This document shows positions 34,474 through 44,558 of a stretch of DNA of 64,000 bases, piece by piece. Each line of letters begins with the position of its first letter. Positions within the stretch are counted from its first letter, which is position 1. Source of the DNA: Carnobacterium_A antarcticum (GTDB taxonomy: Bacteria; Bacillota; Bacilli; Lactobacillales; Carnobacteriaceae); the NCBI RefSeq assembly GCF_042658365.1, contig NZ_JBHSQC010000015.1; one strand, written 5' to 3'. Below the pieces are notes generated by a model that made no database searches, was not told where the DNA came from, and saw only the letters and a program-made list of their open reading frames with translations. The translations under genes were made by a program, and so were the position numbers.

Positions 34474-35172
34474 TTATCTGGCAATCGTAAAGGTTTCGAT
34501 CGTTTTCAGCTCCGTTGTCCGCAGCAGTTCAGCTGCATGAAACAACGTTCGGCCAGTCGTATACACATCGTCTACTAAAATAACGTCTCTATCTTTTAAC
34601 TGTTCTCGGTATCGTTCATCTAGTTGAAACGGCTGCGGCGACAGCATACGGCCTTTACGGTCTTTGCTCGATTGTTTCTTTCCGGTTCCGATATGATGCA
34701 GCACAGGCAAGTACGCGATTTCCGCAGCTTGCAAAATGGCTTCTACTTGGTTAAAGCCGCGTAATTCTAAACTCGTTTGGCTAATCGGAATCGGTATGCA
34801 GATTTTATTTTTGTGAACCGGCTGATTGAAGTACTCTCGCACTTCTTGTTTGAACAATTGCGCTAAACGGTGATCCCCTTTGTATTTAAAGGCTTCGATC
34901 CATTCTTTTAAAAAAGCATTGTACTGGTAAAGTGCAATTTGTTTAAAAACATAATCAGGATAATCAGCCTGCCACCTCAAGCAATCCGAGCATAACCCAG
35001 CTTCAAGCCATTCTCGGCAACACCCAGGACAAACGGAACGTCCAGCTAATTTCACTAGTTTTTGACGACATTCTTGGCAACAGACCGTCGATTCGATTTT
35101 TTTAAATAAAATCAAATCTCCTAACCGCAATTTTTCCGTCTCTTTTTTACCACACCATAAACAGTTTATCAC
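34474..35172 (-). CDS. comFC: Late competence protein ComFC, phosphoribosyltransferase fold
   Basis: 232 residues. N-terminal zinc-binding CxxC pairs (CLWC, CCQEC, CPGCC, CSDC) in residues 1-70, then a PRTase domain with the signature VILVDDVYTTGRT near 196-208. ComFC acts with ComFA in the uptake of single-stranded DNA into the cytosol. Starts at GTG overlapping the comFA stop (GTGA). Confidence 0.93.
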   Translation of the reverse strand: MINCLWCGKKETEKLRLGDLILFKKIESTVCCQECRQKLVKLAGRSVCPGCCREWLEAGLCSDCLRWQADYPDYVFKQIALYQYNAFLKEWIEAFKYKGDHRLAQLFKQEVREYFNQPVHKNKICIPIPISQTSLELRGFNQVEAILQAAEIAYLPVLHHIGTGKKQSSKDRKGRMLSPQPFQLDERYREQLKDRDVILVDDVYTTGRTLFHAAELLRTTELKTIETFTIAR

Positions 35173-36521
35173 GATTTCACCAACCCTCTTTCACGAGCCA
35201 GGCGGTTCATCCGTTTGATTTGCTTGACCGCTCCTTTGATGGCTCTCGTTTGGCCATAATGGTAAAACAATACTAATCCCCTTGGAAATTCGCGGTGTCT
35301 GCCTGCTCGGCCAGCAATTTGTACTAGAGCCGATTCAGTAAAAGACGGATCTTCTGCTCCCAAAACCAGCACATCGATATCTCGAAAAGTCACTCCCCGC
35401 TCTAAGATCGTCGTAGTCAAAAGGAAATCATATGCTTCTTGCCGCATCTGCAGGACTTTTTCTTTGCGTTCCGGATCTTCGGCATATACTGTAGCAAATT
35501 GTCTGGCAGGATATTCTTTTTCTAAGAGCAGAGCTAATTGCTGCATTAAAACAATATTAGGCAGAAAAACTAAAAAACGTCTTTTCCGGATCAGCAGCTC
35601 TTCTACTTGTTTAAAAAAGGCTCCTTTTCGTTTTTCTTGTCTAATGGCTTTTTTCCAGTCCCCGCTCCACTTTAACTGTGGTTCAGGCAAAGGAAACCCA
35701 TGGTAACGAGCCGGCAAGATAGAAGCTGCTACTGTTTTCCGTTGGATAGCTTGCTGCATTTTCTTGCTAGGAGTAGCTGATAAATAGATGAGCGTTCCAT
35801 CCGTTTTCTTAGCTTTTTGAGCCGCAAATTGCAGCGATTGGTCAACAGGAAACGGGAACGCATCGATCTCATCGATGATCAATACATCAAAAGCTTGACT
35901 GAATCGCAGCAGCTGATGAGTTGTGGCAATAACCAGCTGAGTGTACTGGTAAGGATCTTCTGCTCCGCCATACAAAACGACTTGCTCTACTTCTTGAAAA
36001 GCCTTTTTTAATCTAGGAGCCAATTCCAAACAAACATCCACACGTGGCGAAGCAATACAGACTCGTTTTTTATTTCTTAACGCCACTTCGATTCCTTTGA
36101 AAATCATCTCGGTCTTTCCCGCACCTGCTACCGCCCAGATCAAACGAGTTTCTCCAGACTCAATCGATTGAATAATGTCTTGGGAAGCTTCTTGCTGCTG
36201 CTGAGATAAGTCTCCTTTCCATGTCAATATGGGCTCCTGTAAAGGCAGGAACTGATTGCTTTCTGGTAAAGAATACAATAGACTGCACCGCTTGACTTTC
36301 CCCATCTGCAAACAACGTCTACAGTAATAGCATACCGGTCCACAAGCACATGGCGCTGATTGCCGGTCAGACGACTCGCTCGCTCCGCAGCGATTGCATT
36401 TTATTTGTCCGTTTTTTTCACAAAATCCTTCCATCTGAATGATTCCTGCTATCTCTTCTAAAGGTTCCCTTAACTCGCTAAACAACAGCTCTCTGCCGAT
36501 CAATGTCAACACTGACAACAC
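35169..36521 (-). CDS. comFA: Late competence ATP-dependent DNA translocase ComFA
   Basis: 450 residues. Four-cysteine zinc finger near the N-terminus (CNRCGAS...CYYCRRC, residues about 42-70), Walker A AVAGAGKTEM near 129-138, DEAD-like box VLIIDEIDAFPF, and C-terminal helicase motif QIAGRAGRHREFP. It powers DNA entry during natural transformation. Competence regulators are not in this window. Confidence 0.94.
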   Translation of the reverse strand: MLSVLTLIGRELLFSELREPLEEIAGIIQMEGFCEKNGQIKCNRCGASESSDRQSAPCACGPVCYYCRRCLQMGKVKRCSLLYSLPESNQFLPLQEPILTWKGDLSQQQQEASQDIIQSIESGETRLIWAVAGAGKTEMIFKGIEVALRNKKRVCIASPRVDVCLELAPRLKKAFQEVEQVVLYGGAEDPYQYTQLVIATTHQLLRFSQAFDVLIIDEIDAFPFPVDQSLQFAAQKAKKTDGTLIYLSATPSKKMQQAIQRKTVAASILPARYHGFPLPEPQLKWSGDWKKAIRQEKRKGAFFKQVEELLIRKRRFLVFLPNIVLMQQLALLLEKEYPARQFATVYAEDPERKEKVLQMRQEAYDFLLTTTILERGVTFRDIDVLVLGAEDPSFTESALVQIAGRAGRHREFPRGLVLFYHYGQTRAIKGAVKQIKRMNRLARERGLVKS

Positions 36522-36541
36522 CTCTTTATTAAAAAGTACGC

Positions 36542-36580
36542 AAAAAAAAGCAGATTGGTTTAATCCAATCCACTTTTTTT
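36542..36580 (-). terminator. Intrinsic terminator after degV-family gene
   Basis: AAAAAAAGcaGATTGG pairs with CCAATCcaCTTTTTTT (short internal mismatch), with T-run on the minus strand. It separates the DegV gene from comFA. Confidence 0.8.
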
Positions 36581-36588
36581 AGAAGTCT

Positions 36589-37446
36589 TCACAGAGACCT
36601 TGAGCGATCTTCTACCCAAGTCATTCCCAATGAACCTTCGCCTAAATGCGTGCCAATTACCGGGCCAAAGTAACTTAATTCAAATCGAACCGTAGGATAA
36701 GTTGCTTCTAGATGTTCTTTCCAAACTAATGCTTCAGCTTCAGCATTTCCATGAATAACGGTTGAAACGATGGGGTACCCTTCGGCAATATCTTCTGCCA
36801 ATAAATGTTCAATTCGTTTTAAAGCTTTCTTAGTTGTTCTGATTTTTTCAAATACGACTATTTTTTTGTTTTCAAAATGCAGCAACGGTTTTATTTTTAG
36901 TAATGAACCGATGATTGCCGAACCGTTTGAAAGACGACCGCCTCGTACTAAATGATTTAAGTCATCCACTAAAAAATAAGCTTTTAATGTTTGACGCATT
37001 TCTGAAAATGTTTGAAAAATCTCTTCGACACTTGCACCTGCTTGTGCCATACGTGCAGCTTCCAACGCGTAATACCCTTGTGCCGCACAACTGAGTTCTG
37101 AATCATAAGGGTAAACAGCAATATTTCCCATCATACCAGCAACACTGACAACGTTTTGGTAAGTACCGCTAATTCCACTGGATAAATGCACACTGATAAT
37201 CGCATCATAATCTTTCGCAAGTTCATTAAATAATGACAAAATTTGTCCAGTAGTCGGTTGAGAACTGGTTGGTAAAGCTTCGATTCCTCTCACTTTTTCA
37301 AAAAAATCTGTACTTCGAATGTCTACTTCTTCTAAATAAACTTCGTTAGTCATTATGACAGAAAGAGGCAATTTATAAATCGAATATTGTTCATACTGCT
37401 CTTTTGTTAAATAAGCCGTACTATCGGTAACTACTGCTATCTTCAC
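36589..37446 (-). CDS. DegV-family fatty-acid-binding protein
   Basis: 285 residues, no signal peptide. N-terminal VTDSTAYLTKEQ, the central SSGISGTYQN loop and DLNHLVRGGRLSNGSA are hallmarks of the DegV family (FakB-like). These proteins bind a fatty acid for phosphorylation by FakA. As a gene beside comFA it corresponds in position to Bacillus yviA. Which fatty acid it binds is unknown. Confidence 0.9.
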   Translation of the reverse strand: MKIAVVTDSTAYLTKEQYEQYSIYKLPLSVIMTNEVYLEEVDIRSTDFFEKVRGIEALPTSSQPTTGQILSLFNELAKDYDAIISVHLSSGISGTYQNVVSVAGMMGNIAVYPYDSELSCAAQGYYALEAARMAQAGASVEEIFQTFSEMRQTLKAYFLVDDLNHLVRGGRLSNGSAIIGSLLKIKPLLHFENKKIVVFEKIRTTKKALKRIEHLLAEDIAEGYPIVSTVIHGNAEAEALVWKEHLEATYPTVRFELSYFGPVIGTHLGEGSLGMTWVEDRSRSL

Positions 37447-37729
37447 ATTTCCACCTCATGATTTTCTTTTGATGCCTGATACAAAGGAAGATTATACCAT
37501 ATAACAATGTCTAGAAATACAGAGGATGCAATTCTTAAAAGAATGTTCATAATAACTAGTTTTCATAACCAGATTCTTATGCCCTTTTTCTTCTCTATTA
37601 AGGCTTGGCGACTGATTAGTTGTGAACGAGTCCCTTGTTCATTTAAGCTTCCCAAGGTAAACTAAAAGAAAAACACTGATTCAGTAAAAAAAGAAAATAA
37701 AAAAACCAAACTAAAAAGGAGCGGTTCGT

Positions 37730-38374
37730 TTGCTGAAAAATTACTATACCATCGCAAAAGATGGGTCATTCGAAATTGAAATCAAAAAATCTCGTTTTAT
37801 TTGTCATTTAAAACGTGTGGCCACCGAAGCTGAAGCTCAAGACTACATACAAAGCTTAAAAAAAGAGCATTGGAAAGCCAACCACAATTGTGTGGCGTAT
37901 TTAATTGGCGACCAAAATGAAATCCAGCGGGCTTATGATGATGGCGAACCTAGCGGAACTGCTGGTGTACCGATGTTAGAAGTCTTAAAAAAGCAAGAAC
38001 TGAAATACGTTGTCGCTGTTGTTACTCGGTATTTTGGAGGCACTAAATTAGGTGCTGGCGGTTTGATTCGTGCTTATGGAAAAGCAGTCAGCACCGCTTT
38101 AAAAGAAATTGGTGTCGTAGAACGAAAATTGCAAACCGAAATCAGCGCAACCGTTCACTATTCTGCTTCTGGCAAATTAGAAAACGACTTAATAGAATCG
38201 ACGTACGCTATCAAGGAAATTCTCTATACCGATGAAGTCACGTTTGTTTGTTTTGTCGATGAACCAGACATTGCTGCTTTTCAAGCTGAATTAACCGATT
38301 GGCTAAATGGTCAAGTCGCTTTTAAAAAAGGTCCGCAAAGTTACCGTGAACTCACTTTTTCAGGAAATCATTAA
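37730..38374 (+). CDS. YigZ/IMPACT-family protein
   Basis: 214 residues. UPF0029/IMPACT N-terminal domain with the conserved DDGEPSGTAGVPML and TRYFGGTKLGAGGLIRAYG (residues about 66-115), and a C-terminal DUF1949 domain. A TTG start at 37730 is supported by AAAAGGAG at a good distance. The family may bind nucleic acids or ribosomes, and its true role is unsettled. It is the first plus-strand gene here, opposite to degV, as in Bacillus yvyE. Confidence 0.9.
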   Translation: MLKNYYTIAKDGSFEIEIKKSRFICHLKRVATEAEAQDYIQSLKKEHWKANHNCVAYLIGDQNEIQRAYDDGEPSGTAGVPMLEVLKKQELKYVVAVVTRYFGGTKLGAGGLIRAYGKAVSTALKEIGVVERKLQTEISATVHYSASGKLENDLIESTYAIKEILYTDEVTFVCFVDEPDIAAFQAELTDWLNGQVAFKKGPQSYRELTFSGNH

Positions 38375-38476
38375 GTTTTTTCTATTTTATCGGACACACC
38401 TTCCACATCAGATGCGGTTGTGATAAAATGATTAAGACTATTTTGTATTGAACACTCTATATAGAGGAGAATGATT

Positions 38477-39535
38477 TTGAAAAAACAAAACTATACTACA
38501 CGTTTAGGCAATCATCGGCCAAAACAAAAAAAGAAAAAAACGGTTCTTGTGTTGTGCTTATTGCTGCCGGTAATGGTTCTTATCCTGGCCGGGGCTGTTT
38601 ACTTCACAAAGCTTTATGTCACTGCACAACAAGCTGTGGACACGTCTTACCATACTCTTGAACGCGAAAACGCCATCGCAGTAGACCCTTTGACAGAAAC
38701 TACGTCTATTTTATTGATGGGAATCGATGATACTGAAAGCCGTAATTTAGGCAGTGCACGAACCGATTCACTGATCTATTTGACTATTGATCCCAACAAA
38801 CATGAAGTCAATATGGTCAGTATCCCTCGCGATTCTTATACAGACATTATGTACAACGGTGTGGCGTTGAATAAAGATAAAATCAATGCTGCTTATAGCC
38901 AAGGAGAAGAACAAGCGACTGTTGAGTCTGTTGAAAATCTATTAGATGTTCCGATCCATTATTACGTGACCTTTAACTTCGATGCCTTTCTTGAAATCAT
39001 CGACGCTCTAGGAGGGATCGAAGTAGATGTTCCGATCACTTTCTCTGAACAAAACGCCGCTGGTACATTAGATCAAATCCATCTAGAAAAAGGCTTGCAA
39101 ACGTTAAACGGAGAGCAAGCATTAGCGTTAGCACGAACTAGAAAAATTGATGATGATGTCAAACGCGGCGAAAGACAGCAGTTGCTGATTCAAGCTATTG
39201 TTGACAAAGCATTGTCGGTGGGTTCAATCACCAAATACTCTGATGCTATTAATGCTGTCGGCAACAATATGCGTACTGACTTGCGCTTTAATGATATGCT
39301 TGGCATTGCTCAAACCGGTTTAGACAGCGGCTATACGTTCAATTCTTATGTCTTTGACTGGACAGATTTCACTTTAAACGGTGCCAGCATGGTTGAACTT
39401 TATTCAGATAGTGTAGACTTTATCAGCCATCGGTTGCGTGTGTCTTTGGGACTGGATGTCGCTGACGAACGCGATACAGAAGATTATACGTTTCAAACCA
39501 ACGGTATCGCAACGTACTATGGCGATAACTATTGA
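38477..39535 (+). CDS. LCP-family wall polymer ligase (copy 1)
   Basis: About 352 residues. The ribosome site GAGGAG (38464-38469) lies one base before an ATG at 38471 but 7 bases before a TTG at 38477, so TTG is preferred. Basic N-terminus, single membrane helix near 24-45, then the LytR-CpsA-Psr catalytic domain with RTDSLIYLTIDP and SIPRDSY (pyrophosphate-binding Arg/Asp residues). LCP enzymes attach teichoic acids or capsular polymers to peptidoglycan outside the membrane. It lies next to tagO. Confidence 0.9.
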   Translation: MKKQNYTTRLGNHRPKQKKKKTVLVLCLLLPVMVLILAGAVYFTKLYVTAQQAVDTSYHTLERENAIAVDPLTETTSILLMGIDDTESRNLGSARTDSLIYLTIDPNKHEVNMVSIPRDSYTDIMYNGVALNKDKINAAYSQGEEQATVESVENLLDVPIHYYVTFNFDAFLEIIDALGGIEVDVPITFSEQNAAGTLDQIHLEKGLQTLNGEQALALARTRKIDDDVKRGERQQLLIQAIVDKALSVGSITKYSDAINAVGNNMRTDLRFNDMLGIAQTGLDSGYTFNSYVFDWTDFTLNGASMVELYSDSVDFISHRLRVSLGLDVADERDTEDYTFQTNGIATYYGDNY

Positions 39536-39544
39536 TCAATCGAT

Positions 39545-39596
39545 AAAAAAACCACCAAGTTCTCACATACATGAGGACTCGGTGGTTTTATTTTTT
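39545..39596. terminator. Bidirectional terminator between LCP-1 and tagO
   Basis: AAAACCACC / GGTGGTTTT with additional inner pairs, T-runs on both sides. It lies between convergent genes. Confidence 0.85.
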
Positions 39597-40684
39597 TATT
39601 CTTTTTTGTTTAAATTCTTTGCAAATTTTCGCAACCGCGCTAATAGCGGCTGACTATCTTTCCCAACTAAACCGATTGTCTCAACAAATAGTTCCAGCCC
39701 AAATAATAAACCAAGTGTTAAAAAAACAGATCCCCATAATGTTGAGATGGGATACAATAAAGCGATTACTGAAAAAATAGCAGCTAAGCAATAAATCGCT
39801 AAAACGGTTTGCCGATGTGTTAAGCCCAGTGCCATTAATTGATGATGCAAATGCATTTTATCTGCACTTGAAATGGGTTTTTTATTCAGATAGCGCCTTA
39901 ACATGGCGTAAATCGTATCGGTGATCGGAATGCCCAGAATCACAACAGGGATGATCAAGGTAATCAAGGTAGCATTTTTCAGCCCTTGCAGAGACATCAC
40001 TGCAATCATAAAGCCTAAAAACAAGGCGCCTGTGTCACCAAGAAAGATTCGAGCCGGGAAAAAATTGTAAGGCAGAAAACCTGCTAAGGCTCCCACTAAA
40101 ACAAATATCATGATCGATACGACTGCGTCTTCAACGGTCAAAAAGAAATAGCCGATCACCCCCATGGTCGTCAGTGCAATCATTGATACTCCAGTAGCTA
40201 AACCATCTAATCCGTCAATTAAATTAACGGCATTCGTAATTGCTAGAATCCAAATGACTGTAATCGGCAAGCTTAACCACCCTAATGAAATAGAACCGAT
40301 AACCGGCAAACTGACACTATCCATTTGTATATCAGCAACAAAGTAAATCACTAATGCGGCTAACGTTATGCCAACCATTTTCATTTTTGGCGAGAGTTCT
40401 TTTATATCATCAATGATGCCTGTAATAATGACAATTGTTGCCCCTAAAAAAATCGGCAAGATTTGTCGGATCGGAATGGGCAGCAAGAAAAACAATGCGA
40501 AAAAGAAAGAGAGATAAACACCCAACCCACCTAACGTTGGAATCTCCTTAAGATTGATTCGCCTTGTGTCCGGTTTATCTGTTGCTCCGATCTTGAACGC
40601 AAATTTACGAATCAAAGGTGTCAGTGCGAGTGATAATATGGCCGTCACTACACAGGTCACGATAACTAAAAACATATCATACAT
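39596..40684 (-). CDS. tagO: Undecaprenyl-phosphate GlcNAc-1-phosphate transferase
   Basis: 362 residues, about ten or eleven membrane helices. Family motifs: IDDIKELSP (Asp92-Asp93), NAVNLIDGLDGLATG, FLGDTGALFLGF and the HLHHQLMALGLTHRQ loop, which point to the WecA/TagO group rather than MraY. It makes the lipid-linked GlcNAc that starts wall teichoic acid synthesis. Flanked by two LCP genes that would perform the last step. Confidence 0.92.
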   Translation of the reverse strand: MYDMFLVIVTCVVTAILSLALTPLIRKFAFKIGATDKPDTRRINLKEIPTLGGLGVYLSFFFALFFLLPIPIRQILPIFLGATIVIITGIIDDIKELSPKMKMVGITLAALVIYFVADIQMDSVSLPVIGSISLGWLSLPITVIWILAITNAVNLIDGLDGLATGVSMIALTTMGVIGYFFLTVEDAVVSIMIFVLVGALAGFLPYNFFPARIFLGDTGALFLGFMIAVMSLQGLKNATLITLIIPVVILGIPITDTIYAMLRRYLNKKPISSADKMHLHHQLMALGLTHRQTVLAIYCLAAIFSVIALLYPISTLWGSVFLTLGLLFGLELFVETIGLVGKDSQPLLARLRKFAKNLNKKE

Positions 40685-40808
40685 ACAAAAATAACCTACC
40701 TTTAATTCCTATTTAACCTCATTATACAAACTCAACAAGAATAATACAATTGCAATCTGATAAGTAATCCACTACACTAATAAGAAACCATACAGATATA
40801 GGAGAAAA

Positions 40809-41843
40809 ATGATGCGCTTAAATCGAATAAAAGAAAAACGAAAAAAGAAACGAATGCATACGCTTTTAATTACTCTCGCTATCATCATCTTGGCTGGATC
40901 CGTTTATGCTACTTACCTAGTACTTTCTGCCAATCATTTTCTGGATTCCATTCAAGGATCTGATCTACCTGAAACATCAATGAATGCGGATGAAAAAATT
41001 GTCTTAACCAACAAAGATCCCTTTTCCGTTTTATTGCTGGGAGTTGACAAGCGACCAGGAGATGTCGGACGAGCGGACTCCATTATCATCGCGACTATCA
41101 ATCCTGAAACGGAAGATGTCCGCTTGCTTTCTATTCCGAGAGATACACGTGTGACCTTGCCGGATGGCCGAATAGACAAAATCAATGCTAGTTATGCTTA
41201 TGGCGGCATTCCAATGACTGTAGAAACAATAGAAAACTTCTTGAATATCCCTATTCATTATTATGCTCAAATCAATATGCAAGGCCTAGTCGTTTTGGTC
41301 GATGCTCTTGGCGGCATCACGGTCGACTCGCCTTTAGAATTTGATGTGCAGGATATTGAAGACAAAGAAGGCGAAATCCATATCGACAAGGGCATCCAGC
41401 ATTTAAACGGCGATCAAGCTTTAGGATATGCTCGTATGCGTTATGATGATCCTGCTGGCGACTGGGGACGTCAAGAACGCCAACGAGAGGTCGTGACTGA
41501 AATTATTAACGAAACCATCTCCATTAAAAGCTTAACCAACTTCAGCAAAATCTTTAACGCTGTTGGTCCAAATGTTGAAACAAGCTTCAAAGGTCGCGAT
41601 TTGTGGGCCATTGCAACGAATTATACTAGTGCTTCACAGCACATCGAAACCCTCCAATTAGAGGGTGAAGAAGCTTACGAATACTTTCCTTCTTATGGAC
41701 AAGATGTTTTTGTCTGGCTGCCGGATGAAGTGAAATTGGTTGCGTTGAAAGAAGAACTTCGACAACACTTAGGTTTGGAACAACAAGATACAATAGATGA
41801 TTCTAGTTCTAGTATGCCTTTCGGTTCTGGAGAACTTCCTTAA
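40809..41843 (+). CDS. LCP-family wall polymer ligase (copy 2)
   Basis: 344 residues. Highly basic N-terminus, one membrane helix near 17-40, LCP domain from about 75 with ADSIIIATINP and SIPRDTRVTLPDGRIDKIN, and RMRYDDPAGDWGRQERQRE, the arginine-rich substrate loop typical of TagT/U/V. ATGATG start leaves two options, either of which fits the GGAG site. Transcribed away from tagO. Confidence 0.9.
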   Translation: MMRLNRIKEKRKKKRMHTLLITLAIIILAGSVYATYLVLSANHFLDSIQGSDLPETSMNADEKIVLTNKDPFSVLLLGVDKRPGDVGRADSIIIATINPETEDVRLLSIPRDTRVTLPDGRIDKINASYAYGGIPMTVETIENFLNIPIHYYAQINMQGLVVLVDALGGITVDSPLEFDVQDIEDKEGEIHIDKGIQHLNGDQALGYARMRYDDPAGDWGRQERQREVVTEIINETISIKSLTNFSKIFNAVGPNVETSFKGRDLWAIATNYTSASQHIETLQLEGEEAYEYFPSYGQDVFVWLPDEVKLVALKEELRQHLGLEQQDTIDDSSSSMPFGSGELP

Positions 41844-41875
41844 GCAGCTTCTTCATTCGCTGCTGTACTTAAATT

Positions 41876-41925
41876 AAAAAGAAAGGCTGACTGCAACGGG
41901 TTTGTTGCAGTCAGCCTTTCTTTTT
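41876..41925. terminator. Very stable bidirectional terminator
   Basis: Perfect 22-base inverted repeat with inner arm CTGACTGCAAC / GTTGCAGTCAG and A/T-rich flanks that give T-runs on both strands. It separates convergent LCP-2 and nagR. Confidence 0.95.
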
Positions 41926-41937
41926 GTATTCTATTTT

Positions 41938-42651
41938 TCAGCTATTTTTTTCAAGAAAGAACTCAAATCGTTCGCCAACATATTGAGTACGAACGTATTC
42001 AAAAGGCAAACCGGTCTTGGAATAACTGATTTGTTTCAACCGCAAAATAGCTTGTCCGCGTTTGATAGCTAAATAATCAGCAATTTTTTCAGAAGCCAGC
42101 ATAGCTGAAATCGTTTGTTCCGCATGCCCCACATGTAACCCTTTTTCTTCTTCTAATGCTCGATAAAGTGAACGAGTGATTTCTTGCTTGCTCAGGTTTT
42201 CAACGAGACTAAATGGAATCGTAGCTACTTCAAAACAGATCGGAATATCATCGGCATACCGAATTCGTTCCATCCGTAAAACCATTGTTTCTTCAGCCAA
42301 TTTTAAATTTTCAGCTTCACTCACACTAGCTGGTTTGACATGATACGAAATCGTTTTGCTTGTCGGTGTTCGTCCTTGTGACAGCATGATGTCTGTAAAA
42401 CTAGCAATTCCCACCATAATTTCCTGAACTTTTTTACTGGACACATATGTTCCAGAACCAACTTTTCTCTCTAAGATGCCTTCATCTACTAAGGTTTGGA
42501 CGGCTTGTCTTAAGGTCATCCGACTGACTTTAAACTGAACAGCCAAGTCTCTTTCAGAAGGGATACGGTCGCCAACTTTCCAAATGCCATTTTCAATATC
42601 CTTACGCATTTGATTATGAATTTGAATATAAATCGGTGTTTCCTTACCCAT
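41938..42651 (-). CDS. nagR: GntR/HutC-family repressor of GlcNAc genes
   Basis: 237 residues. GntR winged helix at about 5-72 (IPSERDLAVQFKVSRMTLRQA) and UTRA effector domain from 90. The product of the last gene in nagA-nagB-nagR, it resembles Bacillus NagR/YvoA, which is released from DNA by glucosamine-6-phosphate or GlcNAc-6-phosphate. Its probable operator lies in the nagA promoter. Confidence 0.9.
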   Translation of the reverse strand: MGKETPIYIQIHNQMRKDIENGIWKVGDRIPSERDLAVQFKVSRMTLRQAVQTLVDEGILERKVGSGTYVSSKKVQEIMVGIASFTDIMLSQGRTPTSKTISYHVKPASVSEAENLKLAEETMVLRMERIRYADDIPICFEVATIPFSLVENLSKQEITRSLYRALEEEKGLHVGHAEQTISAMLASEKIADYLAIKRGQAILRLKQISYSKTGLPFEYVRTQYVGERFEFFLEKNS

Positions 42652-42661
42652 GTTTATCCCC

Positions 42662-43366
42662 CTACTGTTGGATCAATTTTGCAGCTGCTTCGTCTACGAT
42701 CAAAATAACATTTCCATGTTGTTGCAAGACGCTTGCTGGAACCTCTTCTGTAACAGGTCCTTCAAGTGTTTTTTTGATGGCTTCCGCTTTTTCTTCGCCA
42801 AAGGCCATCAGAATGATTTTCTTAGCTGAAAGAATGCTTTGGATACCCATTGAATAAGCATAACGCGGAACTTCTTCAACCGTATCAAAATTACGTTTAT
42901 TTGATTCAATGGTTGATTCTGTTAAAGCAACTTTACGAGTAGTCGTATCAAATGATGTGCCGGGTTCATTAAAACCGATATGTGCATTTGTCCCGATTCC
43001 TAAAATTTGAATATCAATTGGATGATCGACGATCACTTGATCGTAGCGAGCACATTCGCTTTTTTCTTCTCCCAATCCATTTGGAATGTACGTTTCTTTA
43101 AACGGTTTGTGTGAAAATAATTGTTCTTCCATAAAATAGTGGTAGCTTTGCGGATTGTCAGCTGCCAATCCAAAATATTCATCTAAGTTAAGAGCTACCA
43201 TATCTGAAAAGTCTAAATCACTCTCAACCATCGCTTTGTACATTGGAACGGGTGTGCTGCCTGTTGCTAAGCCCAAAACTTTTGCGCCTTCTGCCATCCC
43301 TGATTTAATCAATTCAAATGCTTTTTTTCCGCCTTCAATGTTGTCTTTTACAATAATCGTTTCCAT
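42662..43366 (-). CDS. nagB: Glucosamine-6-phosphate deaminase
   Basis: 234 residues, short Gram-positive type. Conserved LNLDEYFGL and ILGIGTNAHIGFNEPGTSF motifs. Converts glucosamine-6-phosphate to fructose-6-phosphate and ammonia. It follows nagA by 28 bases. Confidence 0.96.
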   Translation of the reverse strand: METIIVKDNIEGGKKAFELIKSGMAEGAKVLGLATGSTPVPMYKAMVESDLDFSDMVALNLDEYFGLAADNPQSYHYFMEEQLFSHKPFKETYIPNGLGEEKSECARYDQVIVDHPIDIQILGIGTNAHIGFNEPGTSFDTTTRKVALTESTIESNKRNFDTVEEVPRYAYSMGIQSILSAKKIILMAFGEEKAEAIKKTLEGPVTEEVPASVLQQHGNVILIVDEAAAKLIQQ

Positions 43367-43394
43367 TATTTCCCCATCCTTTTTGTAGTAGTTT

Positions 43395-44528
43395 TTATAA
43401 AATCATTTTCCCTAAGCTAATGGTTTGTTCCAGTGCTAATCCATGATCGAAAACGACCATATCTGCATCTTTTCCAACTTCGAGTGTGCCTTTTTGAGAC
43501 AATCCGAATTCTCTTGCTTGGTTGACTGAACTCATCTTAACGGCATTTTCGATACCGCAACTTGTGAAAGCCAGCATATTTCTAAAAGCATCTTGAAATT
43601 CCAATACGCTTCCCGCTAATGTACCGTCTGCCAATCTAGCTTGCTTGTCTTTAACAAATACTTTTTGTCCGCCCAATTCGCTTTCACCGTCTGACAAGCC
43701 TTTAGCGCGCATAGAGTCGGTGATCAATTCGATATGATCTGGTCCAATGGCTTGATAAGCAATTTTAACCATATCAGGAGTAATATGGTAACCGTCAACG
43801 ATCATTTCCGAGTAAATATCTTTTTCTAAGAATGCATGCCCCGTAACACCAGGTTCACGATGATGCAACCCTCTTTGAGCATTGTATAAGTGAGTGATAT
43901 GAGAAGCCTTTGAATCCATTAATTGAGCACGCGTCGCATTGCTGTGACCGACTGAAAGGACGATATTATGGTCCACACAATATTGCTCAAATTCAGCAGC
44001 ATCACTTGTTTCAGGAGCATAGGTCACTAAGCGGATCAATCCGCCGCTTAGCTCATTCCATTTGTCCATCATAGCAGCATCAGGAATGGCAATATATTCT
44101 TCGGGTTGTGCTCCCTTAAATACCGCAGATACAAAAGGTCCTTCAAGATGAATGCCTTGAATCACCGGGTTGGTCTTTGCCGCTTCTTTAATGGCTACCA
44201 TGGCTTTTTCAATATTCTCATAAGACTGCGTCATGGTCGTTGGAAAGTAAGATGTTATTCCTTCTTTCTGCATTTCATGGATCATTTGGTTGATTTCATC
44301 TGGATCAGCATCCATACTGTCCCAATTATAACCACCATGGCTGTGTACATCAATAAAACCTGGAACTAATATTTTTCCAGCTGCATCAATAACGGCATCG
44401 CTTTCAGTTTTCTTGAAATCAGCCATTTTACCGATGTCTGTAATGGTTTCTTGGTAACGGATAAACCCATCTTCGATTTTCTCTTTGCCTGTATAAATGG
44501 TAGCATTTATCCATACAGTTGTTGTCAT
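43395..44528 (-). CDS. nagA: N-acetylglucosamine-6-phosphate deacetylase
   Basis: 377 residues. Amidohydrolase metal motif DVHSHGGY, HLEGPF (metal Glu), SVGHSNA and HLYNA histidines, catalytic Asp in ELITDSM. Removes acetate from GlcNAc-6-phosphate taken up by PTS or recycled from the wall. First gene of the nag operon, GAAGGAGG ribosome site. Confidence 0.96.
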   Translation of the reverse strand: MTTTVWINATIYTGKEKIEDGFIRYQETITDIGKMADFKKTESDAVIDAAGKILVPGFIDVHSHGGYNWDSMDADPDEINQMIHEMQKEGITSYFPTTMTQSYENIEKAMVAIKEAAKTNPVIQGIHLEGPFVSAVFKGAQPEEYIAIPDAAMMDKWNELSGGLIRLVTYAPETSDAAEFEQYCVDHNIVLSVGHSNATRAQLMDSKASHITHLYNAQRGLHHREPGVTGHAFLEKDIYSEMIVDGYHITPDMVKIAYQAIGPDHIELITDSMRAKGLSDGESELGGQKVFVKDKQARLADGTLAGSVLEFQDAFRNMLAFTSCGIENAVKMSSVNQAREFGLSQKGTLEVGKDADMVVFDHGLALEQTISLGKMIL

Positions 44529-44558
44529 TTTTTCTCCTCCTTCGCTTTGTCACTCTCT

